Part shown: positions 1 through 40,818 of the stretch, in pieces
How positions within the stretch are numbered: position 1 is the first letter of the stretch
How the letters are laid out: the number at the start of each line of letters is the position of its first letter
NCBI GenBank assembly: GCA_963693365.1
Contig: CAVNZM010000012.1
Span: 2,108,001-2,172,000, forward strand
Direction: 5' to 3'
Source: Amoebidium appalachense
Lineage: Eukaryota > Ichthyosporea
DNA: 64,000 nt
The notes under the pieces: generated by a model
The model's database searches: none
The model's input: only the letters and a program-made list of their open reading frames with translations
Told to the model about the DNA's origin: nothing
Position numbers and translations under genes: made by a program

Positions 1-2706
<2,706 letters not shown>

Positions 2707-3298
2707 CGCGCAGAATTACAAACCGAAAAGCTATACGCACTAGGCTTTACTATACCACGGCTAGGTGGGCTTCATCCCCGTGCACTGCGGCTTGGTGCCC
2801 ATGTTATAGAAATCGGCCGTGGACTAACCTCTCTAAGGGTAACCAGATCATAGCACCATGCCTCTATGATGGGTAGGAGGTTAGCAAGAGGCGAGCGCAA
2901 GATATGTCTCTGCAATTTACACGAAGGGCCCTGTCTAGGTATGTCCATGAGAAAGCGATGTTCCTTGTGAATGCCCACACCGCGTGGATTAATCTTAGTA
3001 AAGGTTGCTACGAGCAGCACAACTGGCTACTTGCCGTATACAGGCAGCATGTTTCCCCTCCAGATGTTAACGGTGATGTACGAGTAGTACAGTCGTGCTT
3101 GTAAAAACGGGGAGAGTGACTCAGAGTCAGGTTCGAAGGAGGCCGGAGCACACCGTTCCTGAATTTGCAAGAAAATCACGATACATAAATAGCCTTATAT
3201 GGCTTATGGATTACTCAACTGGGTGCGTAGTGTTATTTGATTGGTCTAAACTGCACCGTCAGGAATGCACCCGCTGGGTTGTTTGGCAAGTTGTTGCT

Positions 3299-3676
3299 CA
3301 GGGATGCATCCGGTCAGTCGGCCCGACCCAGTACCGGCCGGTCACCAGGTCGGTCGGTCGACCGAGCACATTTTGGCCGATACCCGGAAGCCAAATAGAT
3401 ACCCGGCCGGGTCGGCCCGTGACCGGCTCGGCCCGGGGTCAAACCCCGGCGGGGGTCCGCTCTCTCGGCCTAAGTGACTAAGACACAAACTGACTGACAC
3501 ACTACACGCACACACAGTCACACCGTGACGTCACAGCGAGTGGCACACACACACACACATGACAACCGTTGCACACACACACACACACTGTACACACACG
3601 TGCACGCACACACACACACGCACACAATTGAAAGACACGCCCACATAAACATACATACACACACACCGTGACACAC

Positions 3677-3736
<60 letters not shown>

Positions 3737-3963
3737 ACACACACACACAGTCACACACACAATGCTCGCTTGCTCACCACGGTATTACGTACAACTCTGC
3801 AGAGAACTCCCGAGGTTTTTATGCCGGTCGGCCCGATGACCGACCCGGTTCGGAACTTGCGCGACCAATGACCGACCGACCTGGGGTTTTGAGTTTTCGT
3901 AACCGACCCGACAATATTGAAACCCGACCGGGACCGGCCCGTGAAACTTTTGGTGCATCCCTG
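3299..3963. mobile_element. hAT-like non-autonomous DNA transposon candidate
   Basis: The left end starts CAGGGATGCATCC and the right end is GGTGCATCCCTG, giving inverted termini with the CAGGGATGCA signature common in hAT elements. Both subterminal regions are unusually GC-rich and carry repeated CGGTCGGT and GACCGACC motifs. The core (about 3540-3770) is CA microsatellite. There is no transposase frame, so it would be non-autonomous. Flanking 8-base duplications do not match (ttgttgct left, tcaatgtt right), so the exact ends or the classification could be wrong. A second CAGGAATGCACCC lies about 40 bases left of the left end. Confidence 0.5.
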
Positions 3964-4502
3964 TCAATGTTGCTCCTGCTTGTAACTGTTACAGCTTGTT
4001 TGCTTGTGCGCCTCAAGCAGGCTTTTGTGTCTGCACGGCGCGGTGCGCGTGAGCTTGAGCGTGTGTGCGTGTGGCATGTCCTGCGAGTGTGTGCGTGCGT
4101 GTGCGCGAGCGTGCATGTGTGTGTGTGGGTTTGTGTGTGCAACCGTGCACATGTGTGTGTGTGTGTGTAATGTGCGTGTGCGTTTGTGTGCGTGTACTCG
4201 CGCGCGCGTGTGCGTGTGCGAATGTGTATGCGTGTGTGCCACGGCATGTGTGCACACCATACTGAGACATGTCTGTGTATGTGTGTAGGCGTACATGTAG
4301 GCTGGTGCGTACACTGCCACATGCACAGACAGGCAGCAAAGGGTTGGGCGTGGTAAACGCTTTAAGAATTGGGTTCGGACTCCTGCATGATATTTCTTTA
4401 AACTTTTTTCGTTTCCTTTTTTTTCCATTCTTTTTCACCATTCTTTTTTTTTTTTTTTTTTTTTTGTAGGGGGGCAGGGGGGGGGGGGGGGGGGGGGATG
4501 TC

Positions 4503-4608
<106 letters not shown>

Positions 4609-4623
4609 GGAGGGGAGAGGCGG

Positions 4624-4657
<34 letters not shown>

Positions 4658-4854
4658 GGCAGAGGCAGATTTCATTTGTTAGTTCCAGCCACCCTCTAGG
4701 GGGGGTCATGTATTTATCATTCGTTCTGCACATTGTTTGCTCTATTTATAGCATACATATTTGTGTTACCTTTGCATACGACATGTCTATTCTGCAATAT
4801 CCATATGGTATGATTTACCGACATAATGCAATTGAACATATCTGGTTGAGATAT

Positions 4855-13920
<9,066 letters not shown>

Positions 13921-14772
13921 CGCTCAAACCTCCTTTGTATACCCACACTTAATACACCACTTTTTATACAGAGGTCCTATGTTCGGTTGGTCAATTAGAA
14001 GGTTAAAGGAGGGAACCTGAGATCTAGACGGGTGCAATTGATACGCAACTCTCTCAAGTTTACTCCGCGCCGGCCCAACTTCTCTTCTTTTTTTTGTGAC
14101 GGTATGTCACGGTCCTCGTGTGACGGAATTTTTCCCCACAAAAGTCTACAAATGTAGACTCTCAAAGCTGATCTCGAAGAATAAGTAAAAGTTGTAACGA
14201 CGTCATGTAGGACACTTGGTGAAGCTACGCACCATCGATACCAGCTGCGCCAATCATTCATGACTGACCGAACTACAACCTAATCTTCGAGTGCCAAGAA
14301 AGAAAATGAAAGCAAAAAAAAAAGAAAAAACGATTTCACATATTTTGGGATTCGACTAGCACCATAGAATTGGAAGGTGTAATGGTTGACAAGTTATGTT
14401 TGTGCCTTTCGCACATGCGGGTGCTCGGACGTGCACCGTGACGTGCCGTGACCCACAACACATGCATGTACACATGCACACACAGTGCGTACACGACGCA
14501 CGCACACATACACCTACACACACACACGCACGCACGCACGCAAACACATACACCAAAACACACACAGTAACACACACAGACACACACAAACACACAGAAA
14601 TACACACACAAACACCCGGATACTCACTCTGTGACGCTGGCACGCACGCACGAACACGAACATGCATCCTCGACACTTAATCGAGGTATGCGCACACACA
14701 AAGCGCACATGTGCACATCTTGACACGCACATGAACACCAGCTGCACACCAGCGCGCGCACACACACCGTGC

Positions 14773-14826
<54 letters not shown>

Positions 14827-16236
14827 CAGATCACGCACACACACGCTTGCCCACAGTCACGGACTAGTCACTAGTCGTACCTCGCAGCTCGAACAACAAC
14901 ACCACGTTCAGGGGCTTCAACACTTTCGCATTTTTCATGTAAATCCCGCCGTATTCTTTGTTGGCAACCCAAACCCATTACCCGCCAAGTCATTTCGGCA
15001 GCCTGAGTCCGGCACGCGGGCGGCCACTCTGCCAAACTTGCGTTTGAGTGTCAGGCTCTTATCGGCACCGCTTCTTTATACACACCAATAAGATTTGACA
15101 TAAATAGCCAAATACAGGTAATCTGATGGCGCTCTTTTCTTTTCGTCCAATCGTTAGTGAGTTCTCTCAACTTCTCTACCTGGTGCTGTGCATGGCCGCC
15201 ACGGAAGGGCACAAAATCTTCTCACAGGTGACCAGACCGAACAGTATCATTTTTCGCAGTGCCCCAACACGAAGACTAGGCGCGTGGTTCATGTGGTCTT
15301 CATTTTTGTTACAAAATATTATCCACGCATTTGCAGAAGCAAAAAGTGGTGCTTTTTCCATGTAGTTTGTGAGGGTTCATTTTCTTTGCCTGCTTTGGCA
15401 GCAACACCCATTTTATGTTCGGAGTAAATCAGTTAAACAAGAGAAAGAAATTACAGAGATAGGGTAAGAAGGCTTGTTGCAAGTTTGCAGAGGAACGAAA
15501 TAGAGAAGTAAAACGCCATTTCAATCGTCGAAGTGCGTTGTATTTTTGTTTGGCGTTCTGTGGCTGGTGGAGCTGACTTGAGACATCTTGACAACGTAAG
15601 AAATGGTGGTGGTAGGTAGTGTGCAATTCCATGGGGATGTAGGAAACAAGCCAAGATGCACTGGAAAAAAAATATTGTGTTGTTTTTTCTTTTTTTGCTT
15701 TTTTGTGTGTTTGTGTGTATGCGCGCGTGTGTATGTGTACGTGTGTGTGTGTGTGTGTGTGTGTGTGGTGGGTCTGTGTGGGTCTGTGGTTGCAATTGTG
15801 TGGGTTGATGTATGGGTGGGTGCGTGGGTAGGTGCGTGTGTGTGTGCGAGGGTGTGTGTCTGTGTGTGTAGTGTGGGTGGTGAGTGTGTGCGCGCGCGAT
15901 TGTTTTGCATGTGTGAAGATACTTGAACTGCTTGCTGAACCTAGCCTAGAGTTAGTGTGTCAGGTGGCAAACATACTGTGCGATTTCGTGCAAGTGTGTG
16001 AGCTTGTATGCATATGTGTGGCGTTCATGTGTGCGTATTTGTGCGCCCAGGTTGGTAATCATGCGGGCAGGGGCGAGCGGTGGTCGGACGTGTGCACGTG
16101 TTTGTATGCGTCAACTTTGGTGTGATCTTTTTTTTTTTTGAGAGTGGGTGTCTCTTGGTGCTTCTTGTGTATGTGTGTGGGCGTGCAAAATGTGTGCAAG
16201 GACACTTGCGCGTTTTTGTGTTAACGTTGAGCAACA
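13921..16236. promoter_or_regulatory. Divergent spacer between ERp44 and UBE2Q-like genes
   Basis: The two start codons face away from each other across 2.3 kb, so promoters of both genes should lie here. I see CA and GT repeats (14500-14830, 15715-15890) and no convincing TATA box. The small frames at 15126-15365 and 14001-14261 show no family resemblance. Confidence 0.4.
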
Positions 16237-26981
<10,745 letters not shown>

Positions 26982-27454
26982 CTAAGCTTGTGCTACTCTG
27001 CACTGTTTCTTTTGTGCTTTCCAGTCAGCCCTCCGACACTCGAGCTCCTTCCCGCAGTAGCTGGGCCCTTGACATGCCGAACACTTTTTCAGCGCAATTC
27101 CAAATCCTGCTTTCCTGTTGCACGTTGCACATTCCTCCGCAAATTTTCGCACCTGTCGTAACCCCCCCGTGTCTCTTGTGCTCGTCTGTGCCTCCATATC
27201 CCCCGTTGCTTTGGAAATCAGCGTTCGCTGGTCTGCCGATGAATCAATCAGCTCAAACAAGTCGCCAAGCCCAAGATCCACCCGCAGCAGCTGAAGTGTG
27301 TGTGTGCGTGTGTATGTGTGTGTGTGTGTGTTGGGGGGAGGGGGGGGGGGGGGGAGGGGGGAGGATGGGGAGGGGGTGTGGGTGTGGGCTGGAAGGACGG
27401 GGGGAGGATGAATCAGGGAGTTGTGGGTTTGGGTGTGTGTGCGTGTGTGTGTGT

Positions 27455-27485
<31 letters not shown>

Positions 27486-29325
27486 TAAGGAGAGTGAAAG
27501 AGATAGCTTTAGGGACAGGGGAGGAAGGAACGAAGAGGGGGGGGGGGGGGGGGGGGGGAAGGAAGCAGGCCAAAGAAAATGAAGAAGAACGAAGAACAAA
27601 AGTTAGTAGGGTGAATGAGGGACAAAGGTATTTGGTGGGGGAAGAAACAGTGGGTGAGCAAGTGTGTGTGCTTTGGAAGGGAAGATGAATGGGGTGGGGA
27701 ACATCATGCACCAAAGTGAAGCACAAAGACATGGGGTGAGAAACGTGGGAGTACGGCAGAACCTGGTGTGGGGTAAATTAAAGAGAAGGCGGGGGGTTTT
27801 TTTTTTTTGGGGGGGGGGGGGGTTAGAATGTGTCGGACAGTACGAAGTACAGATCCGTAATGGAAAACACGATGCAGAGTGCAAAACTACACATCAGAAG
27901 CAGTGCCCATCCTCAGAGAGGGGGAAGAAGGGGGGGGGGAAGTTGTCGAGCCTTGGAATTACTCCAGTACACAGAGATTGGCCGAACACAGTTAGCTCTG
28001 TGGTTGAATAGGCTAACAGTATGTGTGTGTGCAAGGGCTGGTAGATAAATGTTCTGTTGCTGTTGTGGAGAAGTGGGAGAAGGGGGAATTACCTGGACTC
28101 AAGGGGGGGGAGGGGGGGGGGGGAGGAGGAGGAGGGGGTGGTAAATGTCACAAAAGATTTGGGTACCTTTTTTTTTTTTAACCCTAAGAATGGATATGGT
28201 TGGTATGGTCAAAGGTATAAAAAACACACACGACTGGCACAACAAACTTGATAAAAAGCGGGTGACTGGGTAAAAACAAAACAACGTGATACCAGACAAG
28301 GAACCAAAAAACAACATATTTGGCTTGCACGCCGTTGAAAAAAAGAAAGAAAAAAAAGAAGAAGAAAAGTGCACAAATAGATAGGGAGTAGCAAATTCAC
28401 CCACCTTGAGCAGGCATTTCATTCGCTCATAACTCAGAGCCGCCACCACCAGCCTAGCCTCTCCCCTTTCCAGTCCAACTTGGCCAAAATTGATGTATCC
28501 CATTTGTCTTTTCATGATGGGCCTTATGCCGAAGAAAAACCAGAGATTAGACGCCGGTCGCGAGTAGAGGGAGGGGCAGCGGTTGAGGCGATTTTTCAGT
28601 TCCTGTGATTGGTTAAATGGGGGGGGGGGGGGGGGGGGGGGGGATAGAGGAGTGAGAGTATGAAAGGATAAGTATCACACACGTGTGCTTGTAGGCGGCC
28701 GGGGCGCCCGGAGGGGTGGGGGGGGGGGGGGGGGGGGGAAGGCTGCTCTTTAAGATATGTTACAGAGTAAGAGGGACACATTCACGACGGAAAATAAAAT
28801 GAACCGGAGGGCTACAACCACCACACAAAGACAAGTATACACACGCACATAACTGCACACCCACCCTCCCACCCACACGTCAAATTCTGCTGTCTGTCCG
28901 ACGGTCCCACCTTATCTCAACGCCAGTATCATGACCTCCCTCCCACCACCCCCCCCCCCACCCCCCCCCCCCACCCCCACCCCCCTCCCCCCAACACCCA
29001 TTCACACTTTTTTTTTAAAAAAGAAAAAAGAAGAAGAAGAAGAAAAGAAAAGAAAAATGAACCTTCCAAAAGCATGGCCACTTATTGGTGCAAATATTTA
29101 CCTGGCTATCTCCAATCACCCTAAACACTGCCTTCTGGGGGGCCATCTCGGAATATGTCCACGGATTCTCTGATGGCTTCAATACAGGGGGGTTAAGTAT
29201 CTTTTCGTCACCGGGATAGTTTCTCACAATTGTTGGGAGGGTCGATGCGTGTTTGTGGCAGTTTTCGAACGATGTGCCTGAGCCACACATGCAGGGTTCA
29301 GTGTCGTCTTCAACAACGATCTGTG

Positions 29326-29400
<75 letters not shown>

Positions 29401-29869
29401 TGTGTGTCTGTGCGCATGGGTGTGTGTGTGTGCCTGCCTGTGATCGCGTGTCTGTGCACATGTACACGTGTCCGGTGGTTAACTGGGGAGTGAAAGAATA
29501 TTCATGGAGCGTATTAGTGGCATCCCAATCGTTTTTTTCCGGCTTCTGTTGTCTAGCAACCGAAGGGAGAACTGCCCGTGAGTGAAAAAGGTGGGGAGGG
29601 GGAAGTGGGGGGGATTGTTACAGAGTACCAAGCACATATTTACGACTGACAACATCATGCAGGTTATTCAGACCATACACAGAGACGGCATCACAATTAG
29701 AGCCCATCCAGGACCTAAGTCATCCACCGTACCCTAGTTTCGACCCATTCACCTCACACACACGAAACCCAACTCAGGTACTGTTTCACTTGAACATGTG
29801 TGGGTCACCCGTCTTGATCAGAGACCAGCAGGGTTACTTATGTGAGAAGATGTTACATGCAAGAGCCAT

Positions 29870-29911
<42 letters not shown>

Positions 29912-30560
29912 GAGGGGAATGAGGAATTTATTGGTATGTAGGAGAGGATAGAGGGCTAGCTAAGGGGAGGGACTGTACTATCGGTTGCTTAGGCCGTATA
30001 AGTCATAAAAACAGCAAAGAAAAATGCAAAGGGTGAATGACTCGATAGCTTGAGTAGGGAATACCTAAAAGGTCAAGGAAATAACAACGGCAAGGTGGGA
30101 AAGGTGGGTGGGGGGGGGGGGGGGGGGTGACATCAATTGTATATTGAAAAAAATGACGTTGCCTTACCTCCTCTGTCATATGAATCCCCTCTGAGCCGCC
30201 TGGCTCAGGAAACAGGGAGTTGTAGCACTGGAAAGCCGCGAACTTGTTTTGATTTAAAATTCTGACAGAGCCGGAGATTGTGCCTGGCTCCTGTGTCTCC
30301 ATCTGATCGAGAAAGTGCATGTGGTGCGTGGTTTTGACTTCAATCTGCTGTGCGCAAAGTTGTCCACGTGTGGTTGTGAAAATGATTGTTCCGTTTGCTT
30401 TTGCCTCTGCGTAATTGCTTGCGTAGTCTTTGAACTGGGGTAAACCGTCGCGGAATTCGGGCGGCATGGGTGCCAGGCTGCAGTCGAATGTGAGCTGTGT
30501 GTGCACGTGTGCGTGTGCGTGTACTGCGGGGATGTCGATGGTGGGAGGGGCGGGGCGGGG

Positions 30561-30594
<34 letters not shown>

Positions 30595-30698
30595 GGGGGG
30601 AGGGGGGAGATATTGGATGACGGACGTAAGGGGTGAAGTGTAAGGGGTAAAGAACTGTTATTTTGTGTGTGCATGCATGGTTGTGGTACTGGTGGAAA

Positions 30699-30740
<42 letters not shown>

Positions 30741-31568
30741 AAGGGGGGGGGGGGGGGGGGGGGGGGGCAATGTGTGATTAGTTGTCCACGGGTGTGTGGG
30801 TTCGGCGACAGTGGCAGGCGGGAGTGGTGGGGGAAAGGGGCAGGGGGAGAGGGGAGGAGGGTCCGGGGGGAAAGGTGGGGGGGGGGAGGGGAGGTGGGTA
30901 ATTGAAGAACAAGGTAGGTAGGAAACATGAGGGAGAGGGAGAAGAGACTGTGTGTAGAGTAGGGGAAACATTGCACAGTGGTAGAGAAAGTCGGGGAGAG
31001 GGGGCAGAAACCGCTACCGTGTACTTGTGTGTAGGCGGATCCACGTGCATGTTTCTGTGTCTGTACACAAATGTTTGTGTGTCAGTTGAATAAAGGTGTG
31101 CTGTGCATACATGTAACGGGGATAACATGAGAGAACGTGTGATCGTCTTAGAAGAACCGGGGGCATGCAAGGAATAATTGGATTGGGGGAAGTGATGGAT
31201 GATGGGGCAGGGTATAGGTACCCGTTTTTTTTTTTTTTTTTTTTTGTTTTTTTTTTTTGGGGGGGGGGGAGGGGGAGGGGGGGTTCTTTCTGTGGGTGGA
31301 ATGTGGAAAGGACCAATGTGATTAATCGTGAATGTTGTGGTGTGTTGCAGCACAGGAAGAAACATACAATGTAGCTCTACGTCACATTCGGGTAACAGGC
31401 TGAACGTGGCCAAAGATGTATGCATCTGCATATCAATACACTGGTTGGATTGGACAGGCAGGCGGGCTGGCGGGCAGGGGGAGAAGGGGGGTAGGAGGGG
31501 GGAGGGGGGGGTTGGTGCAAAGTACAAATTCACGAGTAATATAATGTGGATCATAGGGTGGGGGTGCG

Positions 31569-31600
<32 letters not shown>

Positions 31601-31718
31601 AACCTGGTTGCCGTGAGGCAGAATGGATGTCATCACGCAGGCGGGGAGATTTTTCACCTCTAATAAGCCACTCATATTAGTCTTCATTAATGTGTCGGTC
31701 CCTCCCGCAACACAATAT

Positions 31719-31720
<2 letters not shown>
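26982..31720 (-). CDS. SEC-C/MYND zinc-finger protein, copy A, 5' end not found
   Basis: Exons: 31604-31720, 30168-30494, 29102-29320, 28405-28602, 26982-27290, all phase 0, giving 389 residues plus stop. The order matches copy B at 33831-40818. A SEC-C motif is visible ([15 protein letters not shown]), then a NYPGDE segment, and a C-terminal MYND-type finger ([22 protein letters not shown]). SEC-C and MYND are small zinc-binding modules; the function is unknown. Compared with copy B the finger has two extra residues after YCGKE, and the expected His is Gln (DWKAQKKQC versus DWKSHKKQC), so the second zinc site may not form. No counterpart of copy B exons 1-2 was found between 31721 and 33830. 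This is either a 5'-truncated duplicate or a gene whose first exons have diverged. Confidence 0.75.
27822..27925 (-). mobile_element. SINE-like element, 5'-truncated copy
   Basis: On the plus strand, a G tract then TTAGAATGTGTCGGACAG, ACGAAGTAC, GATGCAGAGTGCAAA and CCCATCCTCAG, matching the 3' body of the 7788 and 59773 copies. The tRNA-like head is missing. Confidence 0.5.
29339..29399. repeat. (GT)n preceding the copy A acceptor
   Basis: On the sense strand this is (CA)n followed by AAAACACAG and the exon ending at 29320. Confidence 0.95.
29614..29865 (-). mobile_element. SINE-like element with poly-C tail, long copy 2
   Basis: Shares with 7788-8050 the head words GTCTTGATCA and AGCAGGGTTACTTATG (plus-strand orientation), the CCAACTCAG and GTTTCGACCC words forming the A-like and B-like boxes on the minus strand, and GCCCATCC with AAGTCATC in the body. 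The 3' end on the minus strand reaches GTAACAATCCCCCCC. It lies in an intron of SEC-C/MYND copy A, sense orientation. Confidence 0.6.
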
Positions 31721-31781
<61 letters not shown>

Positions 31782-32139
31782 CTGCACGTGTGTGTGCCGG
31801 TGTGGATGCATGGGAGCCTGTCGGTGCTTTCGTGCACGTGTGTGCATGTTTTTTTGTCTATGGCAGGACATACGTGGCTTGGCGCTCCCATAGAAAGGCA
31901 GTAGATGGTTGCGGGAAATAAAAGGGGCATGAGAGGAGGGAGGTTGGTTGGGGGGGGGGGGGGGGGGGGGGTTGGTTGGTTGGTTGGTTGGGGGGAGGGG
32001 GGGGGGGAGGGGGGGGGGGAGAAAATCACACATGATCAACGCGCAAACGACAGCCAAAATGTTTGCATCTGCACTCAATGTAGTGATTGGTGCATACAGA
32101 GTGGGATGAGAATGGGTGGGTGGGCGGAAACGAAAGATT

Positions 32140-32176
<37 letters not shown>

Positions 32177-32210
32177 GCGCTGGTATTCAAAGAAAGATGT
32201 AGGGGGTGAT

Positions 32211-32262
32211 TTAACCTGGTTGCCGAGGGGGCACAGGGGGCAGCCAGCAAATCTAAACTGGA
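32211..32262 (-). pseudogene. Relic exon end resembling SEC-C/MYND exon 3
   Basis: On the minus strand it ends CCCCTCGGCAACCAG followed by GTTAAAT. The same exon ends are CTCACGGCAACCAG|GTTACC in copy A and CCCCTGGGCAATCAG|GTTAAC in copy B. The sequence upstream of this point does not match those exons. It may be the remnant of a partial duplication or of a third paralog. Confidence 0.4.
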
Positions 32263-33007
32263 ATGGGGACAAGAGCCCCACCTGGCGGTCTAACTATTTG
32301 TATTATGTTCCTACCAAACAAATCCAGCCCCTTTTTGCATCCCTTCTCTTCTAAGTTTGTGTTTTCGTGGGTGCTAGTTAATCCCCTCGCAGGGCCCTCG
32401 TTGGATGGGCCTTGTTTTTTTTTACAGGAAATGTGTTAGCTTTCTTTTAATACTATGTAGATAGAGTTGTGTTTCATGATCACCCTCCTATGTTTCCATT
32501 TATAAATAGCTTCCTTTCAAGTTTCGCGGTCCTGACGTCAAGCGACATAATTATTGATTGTTTCCTCTAGGGTTTCACGGTTGCAAGAGGTGTCTGCAGC
32601 CAAGGTTTCGGCCGTTTCGGTTGGATTTCTTTTGGATATCATCTAATAATATAGAGTGCCTTCTCGAGTGTGCCTTCCACTCGATCCAGGTGTGTGTGCA
32701 CGACAAGTGTGTGCTGATATGTTTGTTGCTGACAGTGTGTGTAGAGCTCCTTTGTCGCCACCGTGTTGTTTTTTAATGTATGTGTACACGTTAATTGTGC
32801 GGTCCAACCGTCATTGCTCTTTATTTTTTAATGTGCACCTTATCATAAACTATCAACATACAAATGCAGCCGTTACGACAACGTGGGGCCAATTATCACA
32901 GTAAGCACACCAAGTATTGAATCACAATTTCGTTTTTGCACTGTACTGCATCAATAGACTACTACAGAAAGTATTGCTGACCCGGGCAGCCAAACTAGCT
33001 GCTAGAA

Positions 33008-33169
33008 ATGCCACGAAGATTGTTATGCCTGAAGTCGCTTGTTCAGAAACTGGCACATAGCTTGAATGGGGTTCTGTTTACTTTGAATAGCCGAATTCAA
33101 CTTACTAAGTTAGAATTAATCAAGGAGGAGCAAAGAGAAAGAAACTCTAAACTTACATTTGGTATGTGA
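33008..33169 (+). other. Small unassigned reading frame with a plausible donor
   Basis: An ATG frame of 53 codons, MPRRLLCLKS followed by a basic helical stretch ending ERNSKLTF, is interrupted at 33162 by a GTATGT donor. Its end is the start of the 96-bp duplicated unit. Its base composition is free of repeats. No family is recognised and it may not be a gene. Confidence 0.2.
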
Positions 33170-33346
33170 ACGGTTCCCTTCATCATTGTCCATCATGGTG
33201 TCTTTTTACTTCTCTCTTTTGCACTTCATCCTAGCAACTACTAATAGGCTACATTTGGTATGTGAATGGTTCCCTTCATCATTGTCCATCATGGTGTCTT
33301 TTTATTTCTCTCTTTTGCACTTCATCCTAGCAACTACTAATAGGCT
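33155..33346 (+). repeat. Tandem duplication of a 96-bp unit that contains GTATGT...CTAG
   Basis: Units 33155-33250 and 33251-33346 differ at only a few positions. Each holds GTATGTGAA at its start, a T/C-rich stretch, ATCCTAG and CAACTACTAATAG. This looks like a complete 73-base minimal intron (33162-33234 and 33258-33330) plus 23 bases. Confidence 0.85.
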
Positions 33347-33675
33347 ATACATAGTCAAGGGAAAATATTGCGGAGCACTCACGTGCACCACATACAACTT
33401 AGCATGTGCAAATATAGACATGCATGACAGTGGTGTATGAGTGTGTCTGCCTGTGCAACCCTCCAGTTACATGCTTTCTTCTTGCTGTGAGTGTGGTGTA
33501 ACTGGTCATCAGGAAAATAAATTCTTTTTTCTTCTTTCTTTTTTTCTTCCTAAAGCTTGCAGTGGGTTTTTCTTTTTTTATTGCTGTTTATTATATTTTT
33601 ATTTCTTTATTCAATGATTATTATTTTATTATATTATTGTTGTTGTTGTTGTTGTTGTTGTTGTTATATATATTA

Positions 33676-33681
33676 TTATAA

Positions 33682-33749
<68 letters not shown>

Positions 33750-33750
33750 C
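33676..33750. repeat. (ATT)n trinucleotide array
   Basis: About 24 ATT units in an AT-rich stretch that also holds a short GTT array at 33637-33662. It lies just beyond the 3' end of SEC-C/MYND copy B. Confidence 0.95.
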
Positions 33751-33830
33751 ATTAGTATTATAATTATTATTACCAGTATTATTATATTATATTTTATTAT
33801 ATTATTTGTTTGGGGGGGGGGGGGAATAAG

Positions 33831-40818
<6,988 letters not shown>

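Larger units (their letters stand above)
31721..33830. other. Region between the two SEC-C/MYND paralogs
   Basis: Expected to hold the promoter and possibly missing first exons of copy A, but none could be matched. It contains a (GT)n array at 31722-31780, G tracts, a relic exon-like piece at 32211-32262, a small plus-strand frame with a 96-bp duplication (33008-33346), and an (ATT)n array near 33676-33750. Confidence 0.5.

Noticed and set aside
15126-15365. 79-codon plus-strand frame between ERp44 and UBE2Q
   Set aside because: It has no donor or acceptor that joins in phase to UBE2Q exon 1, and the antisense strand is equally open.
30003-30971. 322-codon minus-strand frame
   Set aside because: Only 30168-30494 is coding (SEC-C/MYND copy A). 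The Pro-rich remainder is intronic poly-C.
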